NCBI RefSeq assembly: GCF_042453785.1 | Contig: NC_091675.1 | Location: 1,872,501-1,936,500 of the forward strand | Reading direction: 5' to 3' | Source: Malus domestica | Taxonomy: Eukaryota > Streptophyta > Magnoliopsida > Rosales > Rosaceae | DNA length: 64,000 bases | Program-made: the position numbers and the translations under genes | Part shown: positions 51,458 to 63,334 of the stretch, piece by piece | How the letters are laid out: every line of letters begins with the position of its first letter | Numbering within the stretch: the stretch's first letter is position 1 | Notes under the pieces: model-generated | The model's database searches: none | The model's input: only the letters and a program-made list of their open reading frames with translations | What the model was told of the DNA's origin: nothing

Positions 51458-54400
51458 TTAATGTATCGCTGAAAAACCCGTGCGAAAGAGGTCTCTGGTA
51501 AGCTCATCTACAAGTCCACCGAGCACAAGCCTCTCCAAATCTTTCACAACTTCATCTACTTCAACAACTGCAAACATAGTTTTATCCCAACCCATATCCC
51601 ACATGCAATTCAGTTCCGGCTCCCAGCTATGCATATCGCTTTCCAGCATTTTGGGCAGATACGCTTCCGCCTCACATTCATATTTTCCTTTTCTCCCGTA
51701 GAACTTCAGAGTCTCGAAATCTTTATGCAGTTGCCTAACCAGCTCATTCAAGGACCGTATTTTGACAAAACTTATTGATGCCTTCTCGCATTTAGGATGA
51801 ACATTGAGCTCGTGCCTTATCCCTTTTCGTTTCATTACTTCGTAGGCACAGTCTAATGTGAGCTTGCTGTCTACATCTGGGTTGCAGTCGCGGCCGCTGT
51901 CGTGAAGAATGCTGAAAGGGATGTCGAGCTTGAAAAGTGCTTCTGCTGTGTTGAGGAAATGATGGCTCTTGATCACTACCTGCTTCAGGTGGTTTTCAAT
52001 TTCTGTCGGCTCTTGTTTTCTCAGGTTGAGTGCTTTATGGTGCTCCAATACTTCTGCATAACAAATGTCACGGTTTCCTGCAACTTTTAGAAACTTAATG
52101 AGTTCGCATTTTGTGTAAGACGAGAAAACTTACCTGCAACAAGATGCCACTGTGGCTTGTATTTCAAGCTACTAACGCATTGTCATACTTTTAACTTACC
52201 CACGTTGCAGTGATTGGCTTGAGATACTGCCACAGTGACATTCTCCGTTGCAGAGAAGTTTTTCTCTTGTAAGAAGGGAAGTTGAATTGAAAGAGGTTCT
52301 ACTTACCATTAACTGTAATTGATGCAGTTATGCACTCATCATCTCCGAAAGCAGGTGCTTGATCTTGTTGATCATACTGCATAACGTACAAAAAAGCTTA
52401 AGTCAGTTGCCAGCCTATTTCGAATTAGACAAAATTTTGCAACTGAATAAGTATCTTTTGTTTAGAAAGTTATCGATTTTCAGATTTTGTAAAGATGGAC
52501 ATACACTTTCCTTTGGAAGTAGAGTTTGTGATTTTTCGAGTCTTCGACTTTCAACTTCATTGGGATCATACAAAGTGGGAGCCTCCAGCTCTGCTTCTTT
52601 ATGTTGGTTTTGCCCTGAATCTAGTGGTTGAACGCTTGCTGTTGATTTGTTGGACTTGACGATGTGTGGCTCAGCTTGTTTTAGCCTGCTGGCTCTAACT
52701 TTTTCTGTTGCATTGTGACTACCACGTTTTTCATAGCTTCGTCTGGTTGCCACTTCATCGATTCTTTGAGGCATTTCGCTTTTATTCACTCTTCTAGATT
52801 TTGCCTTCTGCAGTGGTGGTGCTGCATGAACTGATCTCTCCTCCATAGCCGGTAGAGTGCCAAAATTTTCTTTTGCTTGTTGAGGATCCAAGGAGTTTGG
52901 TGAAAAATCTTTCTTGTTGAAATTCAAGTCAGCGGAACTTTTGCTTCTGACCAGATTTTCATGATATTTGCCATTTGGAACTCTTGTGGATTGCACTGTT
53001 GCAGCGGCTTCTCTAGCGATTTTCTTATTTACCCAAGTTTGCTCTGCAAGTGTCTGCTTCTTTTGCAAATCTACTGCCCCTTTTGACTTTCTTCTTGATA
53101 TCATTTCACTTCTTCGTTGTTTCTTCGCCACCAACTTTGGTTGTGGAATTTGCCGCTCCTTCGTCTCCTGTCTGCGCTTTTCTTTCGGTGACTCAGATTT
53201 CAAAGCCATGGATTGCTGCTGGAGTTCAACATCGTATGGGGGCTTATGCTGCTGATTTCTTGGGAGAACGTTGTTCCCATTTTGCTTTTCCACTGGAACC
53301 CGAATTTCCTTGAACCCTGGTTTTGCTTGCATCACAGGTTTATCCTGTTTGAAGGTCTGACTAGGTTTTTGGTGCTTATCTGATTTGATGGTTGCATTTC
53401 CTAATATTGCCACGGGTTTAAATTCTTCCGGATCATGAACAACTACCCCAATGCTGATATTATTGGCAAGCATTCTTTTCTCTGCTTGCGAAACAAACGT
53501 CATATTCTGCATCAAAGGATCCTTAGTCTTAACCCCAGAAATCTTACTGCTTTCATTTGTTGTTTGCTCTATCACGTGCCTTTCTCTTTTTGACTTGGAA
53601 CTCAAGTCTTCCTCCGCGGTGTGCTTCAAGTTTTCGTTTTTTGGAAGCTCATTCAGCCCCATTAGTTTTGCAATTACAATTGGAATCCTCTCCTTTTCTG
53701 GTTTAGACTCTTTCTGTTCTGTTGATGGATTCTTGACACCTCCGGTATAGCTGACTGATTGCCTCTGAGAAACTGATGTTGAGGAGGTTATTTTCCCTTG
53801 CTTTTCGCGGTTTAAGCCACTACCTTCTGTAGTGTAGGTTAGAGCTGCAGTCACCTTCTGCTCGAACCCGGGCCTTCCAACTTCTTGATTTTTACGCGCG
53901 TGTCTCGAACCCTTGTCAAAGGAGAAGTTTGGCAGATCAATTTGCTTTTCCTCAGCCATTTTGACAGCATTATCTTCCTCATCTAGCAATGTGATCTGAT
54001 TTTTCCTCTGAGAGCTGACTATGTAACCAGAAGTTTCCTGCAGGTTTACAAGCATTCTCAAGGACTCTTCCAAATCCATTGCCTCTTTCACTAACTCCTT
54101 CCCAACTTCTATTGAAAATCTATCAACATTAAGTCCATTCGAGCAGGCCTCTAGGATCTGATTCAATTTATGTGCTCCTCTCGATATTTCTTCGATATGG
54201 TGATGAGAAAGGTTAGGAAAATGGTTACTTGAACCGAAGTGCCTATTGACGCTACCTTTTCCTTCCATCTCGCTGAACTCCACGGCTCCCCTCCCAATTT
54301 GATTCAAAAATCCTAGCATTGGACTTCTGCTAGATGTATCCGCTTTCCCGAGCTTTCCTCCATTTTCAAGTGCAAAAGCCAATGCCACGGAAAAATCTCC

Positions 54401-55058
54401 CATTGGTTCTGAGCTCCTACCTCCTCTCCCGTAAGCAACAATCTGATTCGAACCCTCTTGAACAATCGGTGTTCTGCTACTTCCTCCGGAGCCAATCTGC
54501 AGTAGTTGGAAAGAAAAGAAAAATATTTGGACCAAATTAACGAAGTTCATTCAGTCCTGATTTCTCATCTAATTACAACAATTTCACGTAAGATTACTTA
54601 CCGGTCCATTGGTGCTTACATCCGCTCTTCCTCTATGATTCTGCTCGGAACAAGCATATGCATCTGGATGAACACATGAAAAAGACATAAACTTTATTTC
54701 GACCGATCCTTTTTACCTTGCATCAACTTTTTCAACCCATGATTACTTGCAATAAAAAGCACACATAACTGGATTATTTCCTTGAGAATTATTTTTGTGG
54801 TTAAATTTCTACACTTGTTGCTGCTATAACTGCAGCCTTTATTCGTGCTCTTTGATAGTGACGAACAATTAAACATTTTCCTCATTAAGGACTAATCAGT
54901 GAGATCAATAAACTTTCAATATGGTAGACAACTTAGATTAGAAACTTACCTACTGCCATTGAAGTCCAACGGTTTGAACTCTGAGGCGCACCCATTTTCT
55001 CCTTGCGGACGCGAAGATCGTCCAGCAGCTTCTGCGCAAAATCCGATCTCTTTGCCAT
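51458..55058 (-). CDS. TRM/LONGIFOLIA-type protein (DUF4378)
   Basis: Five exons: 55058-54950, 54663-54602, 54496-52505, 52376-52307 and 52077-51458. They total 2853 nt, that is 950 residues, in phase. The start is MAKRSDFAQKLLDDLRVRKEKMG. A VARLMGL-like box, IPIVIAKLMGLNELP, lies at about residue 330. The middle is disordered, lysine- and glutamine-rich, with EKRRQETKERQIP. The C-terminal DUF4378 domain is at about 750-950, with LTLDCAYEVMKRKGIRHEL and DLERLVLGGLVDELTRDLF, which resembles the C-terminal motif that recruits TON1 in TRM proteins. TRM proteins bring TON1/PP2A to microtubules, and LONGIFOLIA members drive organ elongation. Which TRM it is I cannot say. The frame in exon 3 read past its 3' splice end is intron. 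Confidence 0.88.
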
Positions 55059-55229
55059 GCTGTGCTTGCAGTTCAGCTCGCAGCTACATCATATGTTTCA
55101 GCAAGAAATTGGAAGACTCTGTTGGGTGGGGCATTAAATTCAATGACAAAAAAAATAGAGAGGTGAGAAGGGAAGCTCAGTGTACATAATTTGTGGGTGG
55201 ATGGAGGGATCCTTTCAAAGTTTGGTTTA

Positions 55230-55300
55230 GGTCATACCTCTCTGTCTCTCTCTCTCTCCCTCTCTCAGCTTTCTCTCTCTTACTCTCAACTCCGTTACCT
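55230..55300. repeat. CT-rich microsatellite in the TRM upstream region
   Basis: TCTCTGTCTCTCTCTCTC is followed by further CT runs up to about 55290. It lies 170-240 bp upstream of the TRM-type start codon and may be in its leader or promoter (GA-rich on the gene's own strand). Confidence 0.7.
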
Positions 55301-55634
55301 ATACCGCTGTGGTAGTGTGAGTGACCAACTTATATTCCAATCTAAGCAAAGGCTGAGGATTTTTCAATGGGCCTTTCGCTTTCAACCTCTCTTTTTCGTT
55401 AACTTTTTCCTGTTTGTATGCATGGTTTAAAGCCTTAAATCCATGATTAGTAGAAGACAAATCAAGACGTACTGATAATAACCAAGAAACACGCATGCAA
55501 ATTTCTCAAGCTAATTGACTTAATTGATTAAAGGGTCCTTATTAGAAGCAACACATAATTGCTGAATCCACACTAATTGCTGCTTATTGGAGTATCTCCA
55601 CCGCTTCCCAATTGCCTCTGCAATTGGATTAGGG

Positions 55635-56002
55635 CTGGTTTGGTATTGCTGTGCTTTGAAAAAAAACTGATGTGAGAATAAGCGGCTGTGCTGTGAGAAT
55701 AAGCGGCTGTGAAATAAATCAGCAGAATGTTTGGTAAACTTTTTTGTAAAAGTGCTTTTGGAAAAAAAAAAAAGTCTGATAGTGGGTCTTTTCATTAAAG
55801 GAGCACCGTAGTTCTGTGTGCTTTGAAAAAAAGCCAGTTTTCCAAAGCTACAAATGGCAGCTTCAGCTTTTTCCTTTGATTTCAGCTTATTCTCATAGCA
55901 GCTTCCAAAATAAGCCCTTTTTTTTTAGTTTACCAAACACCAAAAACACTCCCAGCTTTTTTTCACAGCAGCTTTTTTTAAAATCACCTCAACCCCAAAC
56001 TG
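55635..56002. mobile_element. MITE with TGGTTTGGTA ends, copy B
   Basis: It begins CTGGTTTGGTATTGCTGTGC and ends AATCACCTCAACCCCAAACT. It contains two adjacent copies of GTGAGAATAAGCGGCTGTG near 55672-55713 and several TTTACCAAACA phrases. It is inverted relative to 33463-33796. Confidence 0.7.
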
Positions 56003-57419
56003 GGGCTGAATTGCCTCCAACCCAAAAAAATATTTTCCACCAGTCCAAAAATGAGAGGGCAATTGGGCCAAGGGCTTGCGTCCTTTCAATTGCCCTTACA
56101 ATTGTTGCTCAGACTTGCGCCATTTGAATTAGCAGAAGGGAATGGGAGGGCCACACCCACGCCACGTGACAGCCCACCCCCCTTCAGCACAGCCTAGCGC
56201 CTTGCAAACCCTTGGATTTCCAACAGTCCTTTCATTTGGAAAGTTGGATTTTCAAAGTGAAAAAAAAAAACAAAAAAAAAACCAATGTCTTTTAACAACA
56301 CTCTTAAAATTAGACACACTAAGAAACTTAAGAAGTTCAACCATCTTCTTCATTAAGTTCAACCACCTTCTTCATTTGCCTTTATTTTTTATTAATTTCT
56401 AACTAATTATTTTTGTTTTAAGTAATTATTTTTAACTAAATATGCTTACAAGGCATAAAATATTAAAAGAAATACATTTGTGAAAGTAATCGCCCTTGTC
56501 ATTGCCTTTCATTTTCTCAAACGGATGGACATACAAAAAAACAATTACTATTTATAATGAATAGTAAGGAAAATTTCATTGCCCTTGCCTTTGACGTGCC
56601 CTTAAACGGGTGGTGATGACCTTAGAGAACCAAGAAATACTGTTAATTCCCAAAAAGTACCACTAATCGTGTACTTGATCTCCTATCATTTGGGTCACCA
56701 GCCAAGTCTGCATCACTTAAAGCTTTTAGAGATGACTAATACCACGAGACACAACAATGAATTGAGACTCCATTCGAGAGTGCATGAATTGGCAGACTTA
56801 GTGCACACAAAAAAAAAAAAAAAAACAATATTAGGTCTGGTTATTACTAAATACCGCAAGACACCAACAATGCTTCTATATAAAGCAGGATTAATGAATG
56901 ACTTCCCATCATCTGGTAAAAGTCTGCTATAACATCCTAAATGAGTTACCTACACTCAGCTACACTACGATGGCATCCCAAATGTAACGTGATGCCATAT
57001 GTGTTTTCACGTATGAGTACGGTATTGTATGGTGTACACCTGAATACTTGATTTGATATTTACGTTTCGGAAAATACTTCTACAAAAAGAAAAATACAAA
57101 TGTTGTATAATGTATACATAAATAAGTAGACAAGTAAAATTTCCAATGTACAACATTCCCATTGAACTGTCATTTCTTGAGTCTACAAAATAAGATAATA
57201 TAATACAAAAAATAAAATAAAAAGAACTGGTGCATATGAACAAGAAAAACGATACACAACAATGCCAATATCTAAATTAAAACATCCCAACTAAATTCGA
57301 ATGGAATTTTTTTTAGATAAAATAAATTTAAATTTTGCAAATAACATGTATGGTTCGAGATATGCAGATTGACCCAGAAAAGGTTGTGGCAGATCGCCAA
57401 TCCCGAATTCGGGATTGGA
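56003..57419. other. Spacer downstream of BZR1-type gene, no gene seen
   Basis: AT-rich sequence with homopolymer A runs (56265-56281, 56809-56825). Short frames such as 56669-56932 are not recognisable. A stretch at 56460-56620 has repeated CCCTTGCCTTTG-type phrases resembling a decayed MITE. Confidence 0.4.
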
Positions 57420-58440
57420 TTAAATCCGAGCCTTACCATTTCCAAGCGTGAGCTCCAAGTCATCAAGTCCCACCTCGTGAATCTTCTCTCCGATCCACGG
57501 CTTTACGTCCGGAATTTGATCCGCGGGAATATTCTGGTGAGCAAAAACAGGCTTCACAAGATTGAAGGTCGGAGAGGCCGGCATTGCCGACAGAGAAGGA
57601 GCAAATCTCTGGAAGCAAACCCATTGGCCGGAATCTGCGGTGGAAGTATCGGACTCGTCACATTCCGGGATAGTGGCAGCTGGAGGATGAGTATAGTGGT
57701 GGCGGGTCGGGCTCGCCGGAGCGGAGATGGCATAAAACGGGTAATCGAAAGAGCCCATGGACTGTTTAGCGATGGAGTCCCAGTTGGGAATTGGGTTGGG
57801 GCGTTTGGAGGTCGGGGAGGAGAGCGGCGGGGTTACAGGGGCACTGTTGGAAATTCGCAGGGGAGGAAGAGGTGATGGGATTGTAGAAGGGGGATAGTGG
57901 CAGGGATTGGATGAATTAGTGCTGGGATCGAAACGGGGGGGACTGGGATAGCACGAAGACGAAGGACTGACTTGGTAGGACGGGATTGGACTCGGATTTA
58001 GCGAAGAGTATGGGCTTATCTTGGTCGATGCGCCCGGCGTATCATTTTGAATTGGCTTCAATCCCTGTACAACAACAAACACAATCCAATTAATTGAATT
58101 TATCGTAATTTTCCATGGATCTAAGCTACGAGTAATTGACAATTAATTAATTAATTATAAATTAAATAAGGATTTGAAATAATTAAAGAACGGCGACCTT
58201 TCGGTAGGTGGTGCCGTCCACCTCGACGGTCCAGCCGGCCTGGAGGCAGAGAGCTTTGAGGACCTCGTTGTTGTCGCAGTGCTTGGGCAGGTTGAAGTTT
58301 CCCTGAGCTCGGAGGCCGGTGAATATCTTCGCCGCGATGGCTCTCCTCCTCCTCTCTCTCCGCCGGTTGTTCTCCCTTTCCCGCCACGACGGCTTTCTCC
58401 GCGCCGTCCTCGCCGCTGACGTTGCTCCGTCAGACGTCAT
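57420..58440 (-). CDS. BES1/BZR1 homolog transcription factor
   Basis: Two exons, 58440-58198 and 58064-57420, give 295 residues. The start [19 protein letters not shown] leads straight into the conserved DNA-binding domain (about 20-85): [39 protein letters not shown] and [15 protein letters not shown] serine/proline-rich stretch follows, with many SP/TP sites and SxxxS arrays fitting GSK3 (BIN2) phosphorylation. Near the end lies an EAR-like motif, LELTLG. The family mediates brassinosteroid responses by binding BRRE and E-box promoter elements. The domain order and intron after TYRK are typical of plant BES1/BZR1 members. The exact orthologue (BEH subtype) is not determined. Confidence 0.95.
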
Positions 58441-59788
58441 TCTCCGAACCAATTAGCTCCCTCTACCTCTCGCTCGGTCGCAGAGATTGTAAATAGTCGA
58501 GCTCAGGTGCGTCGCAGGGGATTTAAGCCATGCAGAATCACGAGAAATGCGCTTTCGCTTTTTCGCTGGTTTGTGTGGAAGAATCTCTTTCTCCCCCTTC
58601 TCAGAGTTAGCAGAAATAAAGATGAAGCTGAGAAGTGATAGCACGTATCGCGGCTGCACTCAAAAACCTAGTGGTCGGCGTTTTTAATTGGTTGTACCCG
58701 TACTTGTTTTACAATTCTTTGATCAAGGACCGTAAGATTAGGGTAGTGGAATATATACCGTCGGTGATTGAGGACCTACCTTAATCATGTGCTTCTATTG
58801 CAGGCGAATGATTCTCTGATGAGAGAGTGTGAGAAAGGAATACTTTTCGCCGCGTGGATGTTGATTATTTAACTGTTTATTTTCCTGCCAAACCAATAAT
58901 TCTCCCGCGTTTCCGGCCTTTTTAGTGGGACCTAAATGGGACCCACTTTTCTGGACACTGGGTTTTGCTGTTTTTGTTCTCTGTATGGGGACTGCATGGG
59001 GATTTGGGTTGGACCAAGAGAAGAAGGAAAGGAAATGGGCTTTTGAGTTGTAATGTTTTAACAACCAGTCCACTAGGCCCAACCCAAAATTCTAAGTAAT
59101 AGACCAAACACGCTCTAAAACTGAATTGTATTCTTACATTTTGATGGGGAAGAGTTTGCATTTAGCTGGAACGCTCATGCCATCTATAATGGAGAGGGTT
59201 AAGGGTATAAAAGCTAAAAAATAGCCTAATTTGTTTAAAAATTTATTTTCAACTGATATTTGGATTATAATTCTATAAAACTCACGAGATCATTATTTGA
59301 CCGAAAGGGCACTAGGATGTCCTATGGTGATGACATCTTAAACTGCTCATAAAATGTTATGTCAGCAAACTAAAATGCATGGTGGTACATGAGAGGCTTG
59401 GAATACCGCCACTTTGTAATCCCAATTCTCTTAAGTTTCTCTCATGTTTTCACAAGTTTTTGAGACAACAATTGAGAAAAATATTAACTCGTGCATGTAA
59501 TGGTTATCGTGTCATTTAGGCCCCATTTGGCGGCTAAGATTGGAAATGATTGGAACTGGGTTCATTTCAGTATTACAAATTTTCTCACCATTAGAAGGGA
59601 ATGCTTAGGAGAGAAACAATGAAGACGGCCAGTAACGAAACGGATTAATTGTCCTCCTCTCTTCTCTATTCTTGTCTTCCTGCTACTCGTTCGCGCGAGC
59701 ACATGCTTTTTCACTCTCCAATATCCAAATCAATGTCAACGACATGTTGTCAATTGTGTTAAAAAGATAAACTTTGAAAAACAAAAAC
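58441..59788. other. Spacer upstream of BZR1-type gene
   Basis: Bases 58441-58700 probably hold the BZR1 leader and promoter. The remainder is AT-rich, without a gene. Short frames near 58795-59161 are chance. Confidence 0.5.
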
Positions 59789-59860
59789 CGCCGCTGCCGG
59801 GGATCGAACCTAGGTCACCCGCGTGACAGGCGGGAATACTTACCACTTTACTACAACAAC
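59789..59860 (-). tRNA. tRNA-Asp (GTC), degenerate
   Basis: A 72-nt minus-strand cloverleaf with anticodon arm CCCGC-CTGTCAC-GCGGG (anticodon GTC). The acceptor arm GTTGTTG pairs with CAGCGGC only by using three G-U pairs. The T arm reads CTAGG-TTCGATC-CCCGG, with an A-C mismatch and a G-U pair where the usual plant sequence has CCGGG. The D arm has AAAG in place of ATAG. Compared with the usual tRNA-Asp I count about five changes, mostly in stems, so it may be a pseudogene. Confidence 0.75.
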
Positions 59861-59879
59861 ATTGCTGGCAAAATTTGCA

Positions 59880-60610
59880 TGTCCTTTAGTTCTGGTGGTG
59901 AAGTTGTGAAAGTTAAACCTTTCCCTTCCCCTCCTCTTTCACCATCACAAAACCCATTTTCCTCTCCTTGTCACCATAACAAAGCCCATTCCCTTTTCCA
60001 CTTCCCCTCCTCTGTCTTGTCTTCTTCATTAGCCTTCTCTTCACCAACACCAACATTCGTACATTCAGTGACTCGGAATTCAAATCAGCAGCCTCCGCCT
60101 CCTCGGGGACCACTCGATCATTTTCAATCTCAATTTCAGAAACCGCATTGCTGCCACTGCTAACGGTAATTTCATCTTCAAGTTCAGAATTCGAATTATT
60201 ATCACCGCCACCATTCTCCGGAAGAACCTCAATTTCTTCATTACTGGCATGCTAATGCTAATTTCATTTTTGGGTTCAGAATTCAAATGATCGCCACCGG
60301 GGTTATCCGGAAGAACCTTAATTTCTTCACTAATTTCAGATTCGACCATGGTCGATTGGACTCATTGCCGTTCGACAAAATGCCTAGCTCAAAACTCGTC
60401 CCTCTCAATTCGTACGTGCTCTTACATATCAATCCCCCGACTTTAAGCCCTCTCTCGAAGCACTCCAAGCACTTAACAAACTCCTGATCAGACCCAAGAC
60501 TAGCCAACACGTTCTCTCTCTCTCTCTCTCTCTCACAATGCGCAGAAGGATCAAGAGCAAATGCGGGAATCAGATACACATACGGTATGTGACATACCTT
60601 CTCCGATCAC
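59880..60610 (-). pseudogene. Remnant of an acidic repeat-containing coding region
   Basis: Read on the minus strand, three frames in succession show related acidic phrases. One starts MVESEISEEIKVLPDNPGG (60349 downward). About 100 bp on, a second frame gives EEIEVLPENGGGD, and it is followed by SGSNAVSEIEIENDR. The DNA behind these is a tandem duplication of TTCCGGAAGAACCTYAATTTC units (about 60215 and 60308). A further frame upstream reads VKCLECFERGLKVGG. I do not recognise the protein. The frame changes and lack of a full-length frame suggest a decayed gene or gene fragment. Confidence 0.35.
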
Positions 60611-60867
60611 GGAACTTCTTCGCCTTAAACAACGCCGTGATGCGTTTGTAGCTGAAAATCCGAATCTGAGGAGATCACTGTTGACAAGCTAAGTCTTCAG
60701 GCCAATACCAGCCCAAATAAAAATGACATGGTTTGCATGCCTACTGGTTCGTACTGCATTGTTGTAAACTGTGTGTCCGCATTGTCACGTCATATAACCA
60801 TAGGTTACATGCATGTTGAAACGGGCATGGCAAAACAATTAGGGTGTCAATGATTAAGGGCTCGTTT

Positions 60868-60988
60868 GGATGTGCTTTTAAAATGACTGAAAGCATTTTT
60901 AGAGAAAATGTTTTTTGGTTCCAAAAGCACTTAAAGTGCTTTCTGCAAGAAGCACCAGTTATGTGCTTCTCCCAGGAAGCACTTTGTT
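60868..60988. mobile_element. Left part of a MITE cut by an LTR element
   Basis: The sequence GGCTCGTTTGGATGTGC onward is clearly related to the element at 46451-46570 (shared TTTTAAAATGAYTGAAA and TTCCAAAAGCACT). The expected closing inverted end is absent because LTR-type sequence starts at about 60989. The missing half would be expected beyond the LTR element. Confidence 0.55.
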
Positions 60989-61653
60989 TATACCATATTT
61001 AGGGCCTCGTATTTAGATCTCGTACAAATACTCAGGAGACTTAAATGTAATTATGGGATAAAGGAAGGGGCAAATATGTAATAAGTGAGGAGTCCTTATT
61101 CTATAAAAGGACCCCTCACCCTCACAATTGGAGAAGCCGGACTCTCACTCTCAGAGGCCATTTCAGAAGCCTCTCACCCCCTCTCAAAGCTTCCTCACAC
61201 CCCCTAAGCTCTAAGCTCTCTCTCTCCCTCTTCAACAGAGAAATACAACATAATCAGTGTGGACGTAGCCCAAACCTTGGGGTGAACCACGATAAAATCC
61301 TTGTGTTCTTTGTGTTCTTTGTGTTCTTCGTGTTCTTGAGCGTTTGTGCAGATTCACGGTCGGATTTACGTTGTTCCAAGACCACCCCGGTTTTGTGCAT
61401 CAACATTTGGCGCCGTCTGTGGGAATCGACACGAAAAGCTATGTCGGTTCTTTTTCATTTTTTTCATCAAATCTCACCTCCACCTTGAAACCTGCACAAA
61501 CCCAAGCAAAAAACCAAAAGTACCATCCTGTGAACATCAACGTATGGTAAACCAATTTTTCACAAACCCTCCAAAAGCTTCTTAATTTCCCCTGATTTTC
61601 GATCGCCAAATCAGGCCCAATTCCCTGGATTAGGATTTTTGCGGTTTCCAATC

Positions 61654-61967
61654 ATGTCCTCTGAAGAATTGGGTCTGGTTCGCACCCAGAACGGGCCCAA
61701 CTCGCCACTCTCCGATGCCACAACCCGGCCCAATCCTCCCTCCTCCTGATGGATGTGATAAAGCAGTCGCAGATCTCGCTTCGAAAAGAAGCGGAGCTGT
61801 TGTCGTACGACCCAGACGACACGCCGCTGCCGAATCTGCCTTCCGTCAAAGAAACACTAGCGGAGTTGGATCCATCCCCGCCGTACCTGAGGTGCAAGCA
61901 TCGCAAAGGGGGGCGGCTGAGGGGCGTTCAGACGCTGACCTGCGTCTTCTGTGGCAGAAAACACTGA
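61654..61967 (+). pseudogene. Captured fragment of a host gene with a Cys-rich segment
   Basis: The translated sense strand gives a hydrophilic start of MSSEELGLVRTQNGPNSP type, then LLSYDPDDTPLPNLPS, ETLAELDPSPPYLRCKH and a terminal CVFCG motif. The phrase looks like the N-terminal part of a plant nuclear gene with a CxxC-type metal site, which I cannot name. It lies inside the LTR element, is incomplete and not in one frame. Confidence 0.6.
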
Positions 61968-62129
61968 TGAACCAATGGCCCAGCAGCAGCAGCTAACCAA
62001 GTGCAGCACCTGGTCCACCGCTCCCAACCTCAATCTTCCCCGCCAGAACACCCAGTGTTTCACCTTTCCCAATGCCAGGCGCTAAAACCCAAATTAGAAG
62101 ACCAAGAGTCTGAATTGGCGGATGCGAGG

Positions 62130-62600
62130 GTTTGGGAATCATGCGAGGGCCGACAGGCCAAGGTGGCGGAGAATACGGTGGTCGAAAAGCCGAAACTGCA
62201 GCCCTTTCAGGTATCTCAGGGTCATCCGAGTCCGCTCGGTGCCACGGCGCGTGATGGCGGGATTAACTTCGCCTTCTATTCCGGCAATGCGTTTTCCGTC
62301 ACTCTCTGATCACTCTCTCCGATTTAGAGGGGGGTAAAGTTACTGAGCAGATCCTTCTTGATCCTTTGACCAACAAGACCGGAAATGTGTGGCATGTATT
62401 TCTCAAGGGAGATTTCAAAGATATCCTTTACGGATACAAATTTGATGGAAAAATTTTCGCCTGATGAGGGACACTACTATGACTCTTCTAGAATTGCATT
62501 GGATCCTTATGCAAAGGCAGTTATTCGTAGAGGAGAATTCCGCAAGCTAGGTCCTGATGGTAATTGCTGGCCTCAAATGGCTGGAACGGTACTTTCTTTT
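62130..62600 (+). pseudogene. Captured fragment of isoamylase 3 (ISA3-like)
   Basis: Frames here give VEKPKLQPFQVSQGHPSPLG followed by ATARDGGINFA. Further on come DPLTNKTGNVWHVFLKGDF, YGYKFDG, SRIALDPYAKAV and [12 protein letters not shown]. These are the N-terminal beta-sandwich region of plant isoamylase-type debranching enzyme 3. The stretch reads through without visible introns, which suggests capture from spliced RNA; I do not know the intron positions of the source gene. It is degenerate and inside the LTR element. Confidence 0.85.
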
Positions 62601-62614
62601 GACGATCAGAAAAA

Positions 62615-62745
62615 ACAGCGGCAAGCTCATAAGGAGGCTCAGGCTGCCGGAGAACGCGAAGATTGATCAGGTGAAGGCAGCAATGGAGAATGGGGTGTTG
62701 ACTGTGACTGTGTGTAAAGAGAAAAAAAAGAAGAAAGACAAGTCG
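62615..62745 (+). pseudogene. Captured fragment of a class I small heat shock protein
   Basis: The frame reads [20 protein letters not shown] then GVLTVTV, a hallmark of the alpha-crystallin domain end of class I sHSPs. A lysine-rich tail follows. Only about 35 residues are present, abutting the isoamylase fragment without a gap, in the same orientation. Confidence 0.85.
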
Positions 62746-63334
62746 ATGCCCCCGCCATCTGCAATCTGCAAAGTAAAGAGAACTTTACTTTACTTTTGTC
62801 TGCCATCTGCAAAGTAAAGCAAAGGCTAATGCACATGGACCTCAACAACAGAATAATAAATGCAGCAAAAGAACGGTGCGGTGGAAAAGAGCAAAGCAGA
62901 AAGCATGGCTACCCTTTCAACATGAGATTTGCGGTGGAAAAGAGCAAAGCAGAAAATATGGCTACCCACTGAAATAATTACAAAAGAGAAAAGAAGACAG
63001 AAACAAAAGCAAAAGTAAAGCAGAAAAGAAAAAGAGAAAAGAAGAAGAGAGTGCAGCAGAAAAACACTGCAAAAAACAAGTAATAAACACCCCACCCGAA
63101 TGATGTAATTTATTTTTATTATCTTTCGGAGATATCTGTATAAACCCCATCAGAGGGTAATATATATAAACCCCATCAGAGGGTCAAAAAAATAAAAATA
63201 AAAAAAAAAGAAAAAAAAAAAAAAAGAAAAAGGAAAAGCCCAAAACAAATGGGCTGACATGTTGTGGAGGGCAAAGGCCCATAGGCTTGAAATAGCACCA
63301 ACCAGGTCATCACAAGTACGCCTAGTACTCCAAA

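Noticed and set aside
56669-56932. Frame with YLISYHLGHQPSLHH that seemed like a Copia polyprotein fragment
   Set aside because: I could not line it up with any specific polymerase motif, so the resemblance is too weak to report.
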